From Alphaproteobacteria bacterium (GTDB lineage: Bacteria > Pseudomonadota > Alphaproteobacteria > CADEGL01): a DNA stretch of 40,324 bases. A model generated the notes under the pieces. It searched no databases and had not been told where the DNA came from. It was given only the letters and a program-made list of their open reading frames with translations. Positions 7,523 through 17,007 of the stretch are shown piece by piece. Both the position numbers and the translations under genes were made by a program. Numbering within the stretch: position 1 is the stretch's first letter; the number at the start of each line of letters is the position of its first letter. The stretch spans positions 78,279 to 118,602 of the forward strand of contig JAPLOM010000030.1 in NCBI GenBank assembly GCA_026400755.1, in the 5' to 3' direction.

Positions 7523-8788
7523 ATGAAACCGTCATTCTTTTTGAAGTCGCTCGCCGCGGTGTCGATCGTCGCGGTCGGCGCGCTGGCTTCGTCGGCCGCT
7601 TGGGCCGTCAAGGTCGGTCCGGTTGAGGATCCGATTCGCGTCGTGAAGATTGCGAAGGGTGCGCCAATCGTCATCGCCACCTATCACGTGATTTCCGGCG
7701 CCGACACGGCCCTGGGCCTCGACGCCCAGCGCGGTGCGGTCGTGGCGGCCGATGACCTCGGCAACAAGTTGGTCGGCCACCCGATCAAGTTCATGCACGA
7801 AGATGACGGCTGCAACGCCGAAGGCGGGCAGACGGCAGCGACCAAGATCGCGGCGAACCAGCAGGTCGTCGTGGCCATCGGCGGTGCGTGTTCCAGCGCG
7901 ACCCGTCCGGCGGCGCCGATCCTGTGGAAGGCCGGTATTCCGGACGTCGCCACGGCGGCCAGTTCGCCCGTGCTGACGGCTCCGGATCGCGGTCCGTCCT
8001 ATGACGGCCTCCTCCGCATCGTCTACAACGACCTTTGGGCCGGCCGCGAAGTGGCCAACTGGGCCTATAAGGTTCGCGGTTACAAGAGGGCCGCCACGAT
8101 CCACGACGGCAGCCCGTACGCCGAGAAGCTCGTCCGCGTCTTCCAGGAGAACTTCAAGAAGCTGGGCGGCGAGATCGTCTCCGACGAAGCCATCGCTCCG
8201 AACGATACTGACATGCGTCCGGTGCTCACAAAGATCGCGACGTCCAAGCCGGACTTCATCTACGCACCGACGTTCGTCGGCGCGACGTCCTACCTGATCC
8301 GCCAGAAGAAAGAGATTCCTGGTCTGGAGAAGGTCGCTCTGATCGGTTCCGATGCTTCGATGGGCGCGCAGCTCATGGAAGCGGCGGGCAAGGACCTTCT
8401 TGGCTTCGAGATCTCGACCACGGCGATGGAGCCCGAGGCCCAAGGCCCCGGCTACACGGCCATGCGCGAGAAGTACAAGAAGATGTTCGGCGAGTACCCG
8501 ATCCAGGGTTTCCATGGCAACGGTTACGACGCCATGATGCTGGCCGCGAACGCCATCAAGAAAGTGGCGATCACGGAAAAGGACGGGACCACCTACATCC
8601 CGATCAAGGCGCTGCGTGATGCCATGTTCGCGACCAAGAACATGCAGGGCGTGACCGGCAAGATAACGTGCGACCAGTACGGCGACTGCGGCGTGTACAA
8701 CTTCGCCATCTACCAGTACACGAACCCGGATCCGAAGACCTTGGAGCCCGGCAAGAATCCGAAGCGCATCTATCCTGACAAGTTCTAA
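7523..8788 (+). CDS. Branched-chain amino acid-type ABC transporter substrate-binding protein 3
   Basis: This 421-residue LivJ-type binding protein has a signal peptide ending in AWA before VKVGPVEDPI, the same mature N-terminus as the two upstream paralogues. The paired cysteines (DDGCNAEGG and GGACSSA) and a C-terminal pair (CDQYGDC) are kept. It is clearly more diverged from copies 1 and 2 than they are from each other. ATG 7523 was chosen because GGAGG lies 10 bases upstream and the signal peptide begins there; the frame is open from 7484. It is the binding protein closest to livH and probably the original partner of the transporter. Confidence 0.92.
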   Translation: MKPSFFLKSLAAVSIVAVGALASSAAWAVKVGPVEDPIRVVKIAKGAPIVIATYHVISGADTALGLDAQRGAVVAADDLGNKLVGHPIKFMHEDDGCNAEGGQTAATKIAANQQVVVAIGGACSSATRPAAPILWKAGIPDVATAASSPVLTAPDRGPSYDGLLRIVYNDLWAGREVANWAYKVRGYKRAATIHDGSPYAEKLVRVFQENFKKLGGEIVSDEAIAPNDTDMRPVLTKIATSKPDFIYAPTFVGATSYLIRQKKEIPGLEKVALIGSDASMGAQLMEAAGKDLLGFEISTTAMEPEAQGPGYTAMREKYKKMFGEYPIQGFHGNGYDAMMLAANAIKKVAITEKDGTTYIPIKALRDAMFATKNMQGVTGKITCDQYGDCGVYNFAIYQYTNPDPKTLEPGKNPKRIYPDKF

Positions 8789-8800
8789 GCCTGAAATGAG

Positions 8801-8840
8801 GAACGGGAGATGGATTGAAACCCATCTCCCGGTTCTTTTT
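8801..8840 (+). terminator. Attenuating terminator between binding protein 3 and livH
   Basis: A stem GGGAGATGG / CCATCTCCC, extended by GAAC/GTTC across a one-base bulge, is followed by TTTTT. Placed between binding protein and permease genes, it probably lets only part of the transcripts continue, giving more binding protein than membrane complex. Confidence 0.75.
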
Positions 8841-8897
8841 ATTACTTAGTCCGACCTAAGACACCCTTTCGTAAGACTTCCCCGCGGGGCGCAGGAC

Positions 8898-9959
8898 ATG
8901 AATCTCGAGAGACTGAAGCAAGTCACCTACGTCGACGTCACCCTGTGGCTCATGCGGGCCGCCGTTATCCTCCTGGTCATCGCTGGCACCATCGGCTCGG
9001 TCATCAAGGACCGTTACACCACAGAGCAGTGGGTCAGCATGGTGATGTTCGGCCTGACGATCGGCGGCATCTATGCCCTGATCGCGCTGGGCTACACGAT
9101 GGTCTACGGCATCTTGCGCCTGATCAACTTCGCCCACGGCGACATCTTCATGACTGGCGCCTTCACGGCGTACTTCGTGGCCGCGCCCCTGGCGAAGTCC
9201 GGTTTCCTCGACGAATACCTGATCGTCGGCATGGTCCTCATCTCGCTGGTCGCGATGACGGTCTGTTCGTGTATAGCGCTGATCGTCGAACGAATATGTT
9301 ACCGGCCGTTCCGCTCCGTGCGCTCGCTCGCCCCGCTCATCTGCGCCATTGGCGCCTCGTTCTTCCTGCAGCATGCCTTCCGCGGCATGTACGGCTCGTC
9401 GGTGCGCGCCTATCCGGACGTGAGGTGGTTCGACGTCGTCGTGACGATCCTGGGCTTCAACTTCCCGCGCATCCAGTTTGTGGTCGTGATCGCGGCGCTG
9501 GCATCGATGTACGCGCTCTACCTCATCGTCCACAAGACGAAGATGGGCACCGCGATGCGCGCCGTGTCCGAAGATCGCGACGCCGCGGCTCTCATGGGCA
9601 TCGACGTGAACAAGGTGATCATCTTCACCTTTGTTCTCGGCGGCAGCACGGCCGGCATCGGCGGCGTGCTCTATGCCTTCGTCTTCAAGCAGGTTTATTT
9701 CTTCATGGGCTTCTTCCCGGGCATCAAGGCGTTCAGCGCCGCGGTGCTGGGCGGCATCGGCAACGTGCCGGGCGCCATGCTCGGCGGCTTCTTCCTCGGT
9801 GTGGTCGAGTCGTTGGGACCGGCCCTGTTCCTGGATGGTCTGGGCATTGTCGCGCCGTATCAGCTTCGCGACCTGATCGCCTTCACCATGCTGGTCATGG
9901 TGCTGATCTTCCGGCCGCAAGGCATCCTGGGCGAGCGTCTGGCGCGCCAGCGAGCCTAA
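8898..9959 (+). CDS. livH: Branched-chain amino acid-type ABC transporter permease LivH
   Basis: This 353-residue inner-membrane permease is of the LivH family. The hallmark NFAHGDIFMTGAF segment follows the second membrane helix, and the family motif GIGNVPGAMLGG lies near the C-terminus. An extra hydrophobic helix at about residues 18-36 makes it some 40-50 residues longer than E. coli LivH. It pairs with LivM to form the channel. The start ATG 8898 has only a weak ribosome site (GCAGGA very close, GGGGC further up). It is the first gene after the attenuating hairpin and is followed 52 bases later by livM. Confidence 0.92.
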   Translation: MNLERLKQVTYVDVTLWLMRAAVILLVIAGTIGSVIKDRYTTEQWVSMVMFGLTIGGIYALIALGYTMVYGILRLINFAHGDIFMTGAFTAYFVAAPLAKSGFLDEYLIVGMVLISLVAMTVCSCIALIVERICYRPFRSVRSLAPLICAIGASFFLQHAFRGMYGSSVRAYPDVRWFDVVVTILGFNFPRIQFVVVIAALASMYALYLIVHKTKMGTAMRAVSEDRDAAALMGIDVNKVIIFTFVLGGSTAGIGGVLYAFVFKQVYFFMGFFPGIKAFSAAVLGGIGNVPGAMLGGFFLGVVESLGPALFLDGLGIVAPYQLRDLIAFTMLVMVLIFRPQGILGERLARQRA

Positions 9960-10011
9960 GGGAAAGCAGTTCCGATCGTCACGGCGAGTTCGGCCGAACG
10001 GGAGTTGAAAG

Positions 10012-11751
10012 ATGTCGTTTGAAATTGTTGCCTCGTCCTTCCAGCACAAGGACATCGAGCAGGAACAGTTCCGCCGCACCCTGAAGTGCGGCGCCATCGG
10101 CGGCGGAACCGTCGTGGCGCTTTGCGTGTTCGGGTTGATCAACCAGTTCATGGAACGCTGGATCATCGAGAACACGCTGTCGCTGGCGCATGCGACCTTC
10201 ATTGGCATAACCCTCACCGTCGGCGCTCTCATCTGCATCCGTTCGCCGAAGCTGAGCTCGGCCGCGCGTATCTTTCAGGGTTTTCTCGTCGGCGTGGTTT
10301 CGGGCGCGTTCCTGAGCATCCTTATCTTGATCATGGCGACATTCGACGTCCGGCACATGTTCGTTTCGTTGTCGCCGAAGCTGCTCGCGTTCCTTTCTTA
10401 CGGCTTCGATCCCTATACGGCCTGTCTCGTCACGATCTTGGCGGGTGGTGTGCTGGCGATGGCCGGCGCGCTGATCCGCGAGAGCCCGACATGGCTGCGC
10501 AAGCCGTTGATCGTCGGCTTGGCCACCGCGTTCTTTATTGGCCTGTTTGCCGAGCTCCTCCAGCTCGCGATGCAGTACGAGAGCGTCGAGCCGATCCGCG
10601 ACTATATGTTCACGTGGGAAGGCCAGACGCTCACGGGCTTCATCACCATGTTCGTGCTGGGCTTCGCGATCTCCCTCTTTTGGGTGACGCGCGGCAAGGC
10701 CGTGATGATGAACCATCGCGCGAAGTCGAGCGGAAGCCAGCGCTCGATCCGGTACTTCCTCTATGCCATTGCGGTCGTCCTGCTCCTCCTGTTTCCGATG
10801 GCCGCGGGTTCGTTCTTCGGCCAGGTCCTCATGCTGGTCGGCCTCTACGTGCTGATGGGCATGGGCCTCAACCTCGAGGTCGGTTTGGCCGGCCTTTTGG
10901 ATTTGGGCTTCGTGGCCTTCTTCGCAACCGGCGCCTACGCCATCGCGCTATTAACGGCCGACAACGAGCATCTCATCCTGTTGCTCGACCGGCCGCTGAC
11001 CTGGTGGGAGGCATTGCCGCTGGCCATGTTCGCCTCTCTCCTCATGGGCTTGGCGTTCGGGATCCCGGTGCTCAAGGTGCGCGGCGACTATCTGGCCGTG
11101 GCGACCATGGGCTTGGGCGAGATCATCCGCGTCGTCGTTCTTTCGGACATGGCGTCGCCGTTGCTCGGCGGCTCCCAGGGTCTTCTGCACATTCCGCGGC
11201 CTTGGATCGGGAACTTCGAACTCAGCGATCCGATCCACCTGTTCTACCTGACGCTGATCTCCTCGATGATCGCGGCCTATTTCGCATGGGCGCTGGAGAA
11301 TTCGCGGCTGGGCCGGGCGTGGATGGCGATCCGCGAGGACGAGGACGTGGGGCAGGCGTTGGGCATCAATTTGGTCAATGTGAAGCTTCTGGCCTATGCC
11401 TTGGGCGCATGGTTCGCGGGCCTGGCCGGCGCCATTTTCGCCGCCATGCTGGGATCGATCTTCCCGCACAGCTTCCAGCTCCTCATCTCGATCAACATCC
11501 TGGCCCTCATCATCGTCGGCGGCATCGGTAGCTTGCCGGGCGTCGTCGTCGGCGCGCTGATGCTGATCGGCACGCCGGAACTCCTGCGCGAGTTCGGCGA
11601 GTACCGCTTCTTGGCTTACGGCTTCGTTCTGATCGTCATGATGCGCGTGAGGCCCCTGGGCCTCTGGCCGTCGGCGGTGCGTAAACGCGAGATGCAGTCG
11701 GCGGAAGAAGCCGAGGCCTTGCTCCGCGCGCAATCGGGGCAGAAGGCATGA
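10012..11751 (+). CDS. livM: Branched-chain amino acid-type ABC transporter permease LivM, long form
   Basis: This 579-residue permease has a normal LivM core from about residue 245 to 560, including GLNLEVGLAGLLDLGFVAFFATGAY, KVRGDYLAVATMGLGEI and the loop SRLGRAWMAIREDEDVGQALG that contacts the ATPase. Before it lies an N-terminal region of about 240 residues with roughly six hydrophobic segments (near 28-46, 62-76, 88-112, 130-152, 165-190 and 208-228). E. coli LivM is about 425 residues and has a shorter N-terminal extension. GGGAG (10000-10004) precedes the ATG. The frame is continuous with no sign of two fused genes, such as an internal ribosome site. Confidence 0.9.
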   Translation: MSFEIVASSFQHKDIEQEQFRRTLKCGAIGGGTVVALCVFGLINQFMERWIIENTLSLAHATFIGITLTVGALICIRSPKLSSAARIFQGFLVGVVSGAFLSILILIMATFDVRHMFVSLSPKLLAFLSYGFDPYTACLVTILAGGVLAMAGALIRESPTWLRKPLIVGLATAFFIGLFAELLQLAMQYESVEPIRDYMFTWEGQTLTGFITMFVLGFAISLFWVTRGKAVMMNHRAKSSGSQRSIRYFLYAIAVVLLLLFPMAAGSFFGQVLMLVGLYVLMGMGLNLEVGLAGLLDLGFVAFFATGAYAIALLTADNEHLILLLDRPLTWWEALPLAMFASLLMGLAFGIPVLKVRGDYLAVATMGLGEIIRVVVLSDMASPLLGGSQGLLHIPRPWIGNFELSDPIHLFYLTLISSMIAAYFAWALENSRLGRAWMAIREDEDVGQALGINLVNVKLLAYALGAWFAGLAGAIFAAMLGSIFPHSFQLLISINILALIIVGGIGSLPGVVVGALMLIGTPELLREFGEYRFLAYGFVLIVMMRVRPLGLWPSAVRKREMQSAEEAEALLRAQSGQKA

Positions 11752-11788
11752 TGGTCGGGTCAAGACGCAAGCGATCGAGAGACATGCG

Positions 11789-12580
11789 ATGACGATAGGA
11801 CAGACACTCCTCAAGACCAACGCGCTGACCAAGCGCTTTGGCGGCCTCGTGGCCATCGACGCCCTCGACCTCGACGTCAAGGAGCGTTCGATCCACAGCA
11901 TCATCGGTCCCAACGGCGCGGGGAAAACGACGGTCTTCAACTGCATCATGAATTTCTTCCCCATCGAGGGCGGCGAGATCCGCCTCTCGGAGGAGAGGAT
12001 CGACAACATGACGCCGGACCGCGTGGCCTATCGGGGCGTGGGGCGCACGTATCAGAACATCCGCCTGTTCAAGAACATGTCGTCGATCGAGAACATCTTG
12101 GTTGGCATGCACATGCACTTGAAGTCGCGCTGGTGGGGGGCGGTTTTGCGCTCCCGCCATTCCCGCGCCGACGAGAAGAAGGCTTCGGAAGAGGCCAGCC
12201 GTCTGCTCCAATATGTCGGTTTGCGCGGCAAGGGCGACGTCCTGGCCCGTAACCTGCCTTACGGCGACCAGCGCAAGCTAGAGATTGCCCGCGCGCTTGC
12301 CATGAAGCCCAAGCTTCTGATGCTGGACGAGCCGACGGCCGGTATGAACCCGTCGGAAAGCCTCGAGATGGTCGGTTTCATCCGCGGTCTGCGCGACGAT
12401 CTCGGCATCACGATCCTTTTGATCGAGCATCACATGCCCGTGGTCATGGGCATGTCGGACATCGTCACCGTTCTCGACCATGGCACCAAGATCTCCGAAG
12501 GCCCGCCCGACCACGTGAAGCGGGACAAGAAGGTGATCGAGGCCTATCTCGGCCAGAGCGGAGTGGGCCACATGACCTGA
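11789..12580 (+). CDS. livG: ABC transporter ATP-binding protein LivG
   Basis: This 263-residue cytoplasmic ATPase powers the LivHM channel. The Walker A motif is GPNGAGKT at residues 40-47. The signature motif is the LivG-typical LPYGDQR in place of LSGGQ, and Walker B is LLMLDEP followed by TAGMNP. The H-loop histidine is in LLIEHHM. The YQNIRLF Q-loop region is also typical. The start ATG follows GAGAGAC, 37 bases after livM. The protein forms a heterodimer with LivF. Confidence 0.93.
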   Translation: MTIGQTLLKTNALTKRFGGLVAIDALDLDVKERSIHSIIGPNGAGKTTVFNCIMNFFPIEGGEIRLSEERIDNMTPDRVAYRGVGRTYQNIRLFKNMSSIENILVGMHMHLKSRWWGAVLRSRHSRADEKKASEEASRLLQYVGLRGKGDVLARNLPYGDQRKLEIARALAMKPKLLMLDEPTAGMNPSESLEMVGFIRGLRDDLGITILLIEHHMPVVMGMSDIVTVLDHGTKISEGPPDHVKRDKKVIEAYLGQSGVGHMT

Positions 12581-12621
12581 GCCGCAGTTTGGCTTTGGGC
12601 ATGGGGCATTAGGAGATCGAG

Positions 12622-13329
<708 letters not shown>

Positions 13330-13357
13330 GCGGCCTTTCCAGGCACGTGTTTCCGGC

Positions 13358-13390
13358 GGCCGGCCCCCAAGGGGCCGGCCGTTCGCTTTT
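13358..13390 (+). terminator. Terminator at the end of the liv operon
   Basis: A perfect 10-bp stem GGCCGGCCCC / GGGGCCGGCC with a CAA loop is followed by GTTCGCTTTT. The T-run is separated from the stem by six bases, so efficiency may be moderate. Confidence 0.65.
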
Positions 13391-13492
13391 GGGGACTGGC
13401 CGTTGTCGGCGGCCGTTGGTTGGGGTTACGATCCAGACCCTATTCGCCGCCTGCCGGCGGCCGACTTTCACGCCCGGAACAGGGAGTCCGTC

Positions 13493-14434
13493 ATGCGCTT
13501 CGATGGCGTCTATTCACCGGTGATCACGCCGTTCAACGACGATGAGACGATCGACGAAGCGGCCTGGTACGAGATGATCGATTGGCAGATCGCCAACGGC
13601 GTCCACGGCCTGGTGATCGGCGGCTCGACCGGCGAGGTCTACGCCCTCTCGAAGGAAGAGCGTCTCGACCAGTTCCGCAAGGCCAAGGCCTTCATCAAGG
13701 GTCGCGTGCCCTGGTTGGCCGGCGTCAACGCCATGACGACCAAGGAATGCTGCGGCTTCGCCGAGGCCGCGCGCGAGATCGGCGCGGACGGCCTCCTGAT
13801 TGCCGCGCCGCCGTATTCGCTGCCGACCGAGAAAGAGCTGGCGCTCCATGTGCTGCGCATCGAGCGCGCCGCGGGCCTGCCCATCATGCTTTACAACTAT
13901 CCGGGCCGGACGGGCGTCGAGATGGGCGAGGAGTTTCTCGCGCGCGTGGCGCAGAACGCCAACATCCGCGCCCTCAAGGAAACCAGCGGCGACATCAACC
14001 GCGTGCACCTGATCGCGCGCGAATTCCCGCAGTTGGAGCTGATCTGTGGCGCCGACGACCAGGTTCTGGAGTTCTTCGTCTGGGGCTCGCGCGGCTGGGT
14101 CTGCGGCGCGGCCAACTGCGTCTTGAAGGAAGCCCTCGCCATCTGGGAGGCCTGCGTCGTCGAGAAGAACTTCGAGAAGGGCCGCCGCATGACCATGGCC
14201 ATGATGCCGCTGTTCAGCGTGCTAGAGCGCGGTGGCAAGTTCCTGCAGTGCGTGAAGTACGCCTGCGACATCCAGGGCCTGCCGTCCGGCGCCGTCCGCC
14301 GTCCGCTGCTGCCGCTGAAGAAGGAGTTCGCGCGCGAGCTGCGCGACGCGCTTCTGACCGGCCAGGCTGCGGTGCGCGCCATCCAGGAAGAAAGCAAGCA
14401 CCCCGCCGCCAAGGTGCATCAACTCCGCGCGTAA
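13493..14434 (+). CDS. DapA/N-acetylneuraminate lyase family protein
   Basis: This 313-residue (beta/alpha)8 aldolase-class protein keeps the family residues: GGSTGE at 43-48, the proton-relay tyrosine Y134 in YNYPGRTG and the Schiff-base lysine K162 in LKETSGD. Members include dihydrodipicolinate synthase, sugar-acid lyases and pyrroline-4-hydroxy-2-carboxylate deaminase. The YNYP...KETSGDINR region and the GWVCGAANC segment recall the Pseudomonas-type hydroxyproline deaminase, but this is from memory of the family. ATG 13493 was chosen because AGGGAG precedes it; the frame is open further upstream but reads intergenic sequence. The aldehyde dehydrogenase gene begins 12 bases after the stop, so the two products probably act in sequence. 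Confidence 0.88.
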   Translation: MRFDGVYSPVITPFNDDETIDEAAWYEMIDWQIANGVHGLVIGGSTGEVYALSKEERLDQFRKAKAFIKGRVPWLAGVNAMTTKECCGFAEAAREIGADGLLIAAPPYSLPTEKELALHVLRIERAAGLPIMLYNYPGRTGVEMGEEFLARVAQNANIRALKETSGDINRVHLIAREFPQLELICGADDQVLEFFVWGSRGWVCGAANCVLKEALAIWEACVVEKNFEKGRRMTMAMMPLFSVLERGGKFLQCVKYACDIQGLPSGAVRRPLLPLKKEFARELRDALLTGQAAVRAIQEESKHPAAKVHQLRA

Positions 14435-14446
14435 GGAACGCCAGTC

Positions 14447-15973
14447 ATGTCCGATCTTCTGACCCGCGAGGAATTCCAGTCCATCGCGGACCGCATGGAC
14501 TTGCCCAACAACGCCTTTATCAACGGCCGCTTCACGGCCGCGCAGGCGGGCAAGCGTTTCGACACGCATAACCCCGCCACGGGCAAGAAGATCACCGAGA
14601 TCGCGCTGTGCGACGCGGCCGACGTGGACACGGCGGTGACTAAGGCGCGCGAGGCGTTCCAGCGCGGCGTGTGGTCGAAGATGCATCCGACGGAGCGCAA
14701 GAAGCGCCTGATCCAGGTGGCCAAGCTGATCCGCCGCGACCGCTTCCAGTTGGCGGTGATGGAGAGCGTGGAAAGCGGCAAGCCGATCCGCGACATCATG
14801 ACCGTGGACCTGCCGGAGACGCTGCAGTGCCTGGAATGGCATGCGGAAGTGACCGACAAGCTCTACGACCAGGTCTCGCCCTCGGGCGACGATGCGCTCG
14901 GCCTCGTGGTGCGCGAGCCGCTGGGCGTCGTGGCCTGCGTGCTGCCTTGGAACTTCCCGCTGATGATGGTGGCGTGGAAGATCGGCCCCGCGCTTTCGGC
15001 CGGCAACAGCGTGATCGTGAAGCCCGCCGAGCAGACCAACATGACCACCCTGCGCCTGGCCGAGTTGGCGCTCGAAGCCGGCATTCCGCCGGGGGTCTTC
15101 TCGGTCGTCACCGGCCCCGGCGAGGTCACCGGCCGCGCCCTTGGCCTGCATCCCGACATCAACGGCATCTCGTTCACGGGCTCGACCGAGATCGGCCGTA
15201 AGTTCCTGGAGTACTCGGCGCAGAGCAACCTGAAGCGCACGGTTCTGGAATGCGGTGGCAAGAACCCGTCGGTCGTCCTGGCCGACGCCGAGAATCTCGA
15301 CGAGGTGGCGCGCCACGTCGTCTATTCCGTGCTGTGGAACATGGGCCAGAACTGCTCGTCCAACTCGCGCCTGATCGTCGACCGCAAGATCAAGGACAAG
15401 CTGATGGAGCGGGTCGTGGCGCGCGTGCGCGACTGGCGCACGGGCTATCCGCTCGATCCCGCCAACGCGCTCGGCGCCATCATCTCGAAAGAGCAGTACG
15501 ACAAGATCCTGCGCTATATCGAGATCGGCAAGAAGGAAGGCGCCTCGGTCGCGGCCGGCGGCGACGCCATCAAGGACGGCGAGGGGCTTTACATCGCGCC
15601 GACGATCTTCGATGGCGTAAAGCCGAACATGACCATCGCTAAGGAAGAGATCTTCGGCCCCGTTCTGTCGGTCATCACGGTCAATAGCACCGAGGAGGCC
15701 GTCCAGGTCGCCAACGACACCAGCTATGGGCTGCAGGCCTCGCTGTTCACCGCCAACGTGCGTTCGGCCCACCGGGTTTCCCGCGCGCTGCAGGCCGGCA
15801 CGGTCACGGTCAATTGCTATGGCGAGGGCGACATCACGACGCCCTTCGGCGGCTACAAGCTGTCCGGCTTCGGCGGCCGCGACAACTCGCTCAAGGCCCA
15901 CGACCAGTACACTGAAACCAAGACCATCTGGATCGACCTGAGCGATCGCCACATGGACGAGACGGTGGCCTAA
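14447..15973 (+). CDS. NAD(P)-dependent aldehyde dehydrogenase, PuuC-like
   Basis: This 508-residue aldehyde dehydrogenase has the full catalytic set: N169 in LPWNF, K192 in VKPAE, the GSTEIG nucleotide loop (245-250), E268 in LECGGK and the nucleophile C303 in GQNCSSNSR. The overall sequence, including the ending PFGGYK..G...S...TETKTIWI, resembles E. coli PuuC (gamma-glutamyl-gamma-aminobutyraldehyde dehydrogenase) and betaine-aldehyde-type enzymes. It is coupled to the DapA-family gene, so it may oxidise the aldehyde product, for example a semialdehyde. The exact substrate is not readable. Confidence 0.92.
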   Translation: MSDLLTREEFQSIADRMDLPNNAFINGRFTAAQAGKRFDTHNPATGKKITEIALCDAADVDTAVTKAREAFQRGVWSKMHPTERKKRLIQVAKLIRRDRFQLAVMESVESGKPIRDIMTVDLPETLQCLEWHAEVTDKLYDQVSPSGDDALGLVVREPLGVVACVLPWNFPLMMVAWKIGPALSAGNSVIVKPAEQTNMTTLRLAELALEAGIPPGVFSVVTGPGEVTGRALGLHPDINGISFTGSTEIGRKFLEYSAQSNLKRTVLECGGKNPSVVLADAENLDEVARHVVYSVLWNMGQNCSSNSRLIVDRKIKDKLMERVVARVRDWRTGYPLDPANALGAIISKEQYDKILRYIEIGKKEGASVAAGGDAIKDGEGLYIAPTIFDGVKPNMTIAKEEIFGPVLSVITVNSTEEAVQVANDTSYGLQASLFTANVRSAHRVSRALQAGTVTVNCYGEGDITTPFGGYKLSGFGGRDNSLKAHDQYTETKTIWIDLSDRHMDETVA

Positions 15974-15998
15974 GGGCGCGTCTTTCGCGCCCGCCCTT
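15974..15998 (+). terminator. Hairpin between aldehyde dehydrogenase and transporter genes
   Basis: A 7-bp stem GGGCGCG / CGCGCCC with a TCTTT loop begins right after the stop codon and is followed by GCCCTTTCC. The T-tract is poor, so it is a weak terminator or an mRNA-stabilising hairpin. It occupies the place where a ribosome site for the next gene would be expected. Confidence 0.4.
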
Positions 15999-16001
15999 TC
16001 C

Positions 16002-16904
16002 ATGAACGCGTCTGCGTCCGGCGGCGGCCTCAGACTCGCGGCCAACGCGAGCTTGGCCGGCGCCGTTCTGCTCTGGAGCTCCTTCTATGGCGTGATGGAG
16101 GAGCTGGTCCGCGGCTGGGACGTCTTCTCCCTCACCACCTTCCGCCTCACCCTCGGTAGCGCGATCCTCTGTCTCATGCTCCTGATCCGTGAGGGAAAGG
16201 ACGTTTTCCTGCGCCCGCTGCCTTGGGCCCGCATCGCGCTTCTGGGCGGTGTGGGTTTCGGCCTGTTCTGCGTCTTCATCACCTTCGGCATCCTCTACGC
16301 CGGCGCTATCGCGGCGGCCTTCGTGTTCACGACGACGCCCATCGTGACGGCCTTCGTCGCGCGCGTGGCGGTGGGGCAGAAGCTCGGGCCCGGAACGCTC
16401 GTGGGCGCTGTGCTGGCGCTCGTCGGCGGCACGCTGGTCGCCATGAAGGACGGCGCTGTGGAGTTCCGCGGCGGCGAGATCTTCATCCTGGGCTGCGTCA
16501 CCTGCTTCGCCTGGTACTCCATCATGCTGCCGCGCTGGCTGCCCGGCCTGTCCACTCTGGCGGCGGCGACCTTCACGGTTGGCGCGGGCACGCTGGTGAC
16601 GGTGCCGGTCGGCGCCGTGGCGCTCCTGGCCGGCCTCGCCGATTTCCACGTCGACCTGTCCGCGCGCTCGCTTTCGCTGATGGTCTATCTGGCCGTCACT
16701 TCGATCTGCTTCGCGGTCATGCTGTGGAACTTCGGCGTCCGGCACGTGGGCGCCACCGTGGCCGCCATGTACTCCAACCTGAGCCCTGTCTTCGCGGCCT
16801 GCATCGCCATGGCGCTGGGCATCTATCCCACCCTGATCCAGGTCCTGGGCGGGCTCGTGATCCTGACCGGCGTCATCATCGCCCAGCGCTGGCGCGCATC
16901 GTAA
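16002..16904 (+). CDS. EamA/DMT family transporter
   Basis: This 300-residue inner-membrane protein has ten predicted hydrophobic helices in two repeated EamA halves, typical of drug/metabolite exporters. The first half begins SLAGAVLLWSSFYGVMEELV, the second FILGCVTCFAWYSIMLPRWL. No Shine-Dalgarno sequence precedes ATG 16002; a GC hairpin occupies that space. No later methionine precedes the first membrane helix, so the start is kept. It sits between the aldehyde dehydrogenase and SDR genes and could export an intermediate or product. The substrate is unknown. Confidence 0.88.
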   Translation: MNASASGGGLRLAANASLAGAVLLWSSFYGVMEELVRGWDVFSLTTFRLTLGSAILCLMLLIREGKDVFLRPLPWARIALLGGVGFGLFCVFITFGILYAGAIAAAFVFTTTPIVTAFVARVAVGQKLGPGTLVGAVLALVGGTLVAMKDGAVEFRGGEIFILGCVTCFAWYSIMLPRWLPGLSTLAAATFTVGAGTLVTVPVGAVALLAGLADFHVDLSARSLSLMVYLAVTSICFAVMLWNFGVRHVGATVAAMYSNLSPVFAACIAMALGIYPTLIQVLGGLVILTGVIIAQRWRAS

Positions 16905-17007
16905 TACCGCTCCGGAGCGCCGCTTGCGCGCGTTTGGACGCTGGGATAAGCCCTAAGGCGAAGGCGTCGTCCGGCGCCATGGACATCCCCGAACACGGAG
17001 GCGTGCA

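Noticed and set aside
8856-10238. Minus-strand open frame of 460 codons over livH
   Set aside because: Antisense shadow with biased composition; the plus strand encodes a clear LivH permease.
14222-16045. Long minus-strand open frame of 607 codons
   Set aside because: It lies antisense to the aldehyde dehydrogenase and DapA-family genes, is rich in Arg, Asp, His and Gly, has no domain signature, and is a typical GC-rich shadow.
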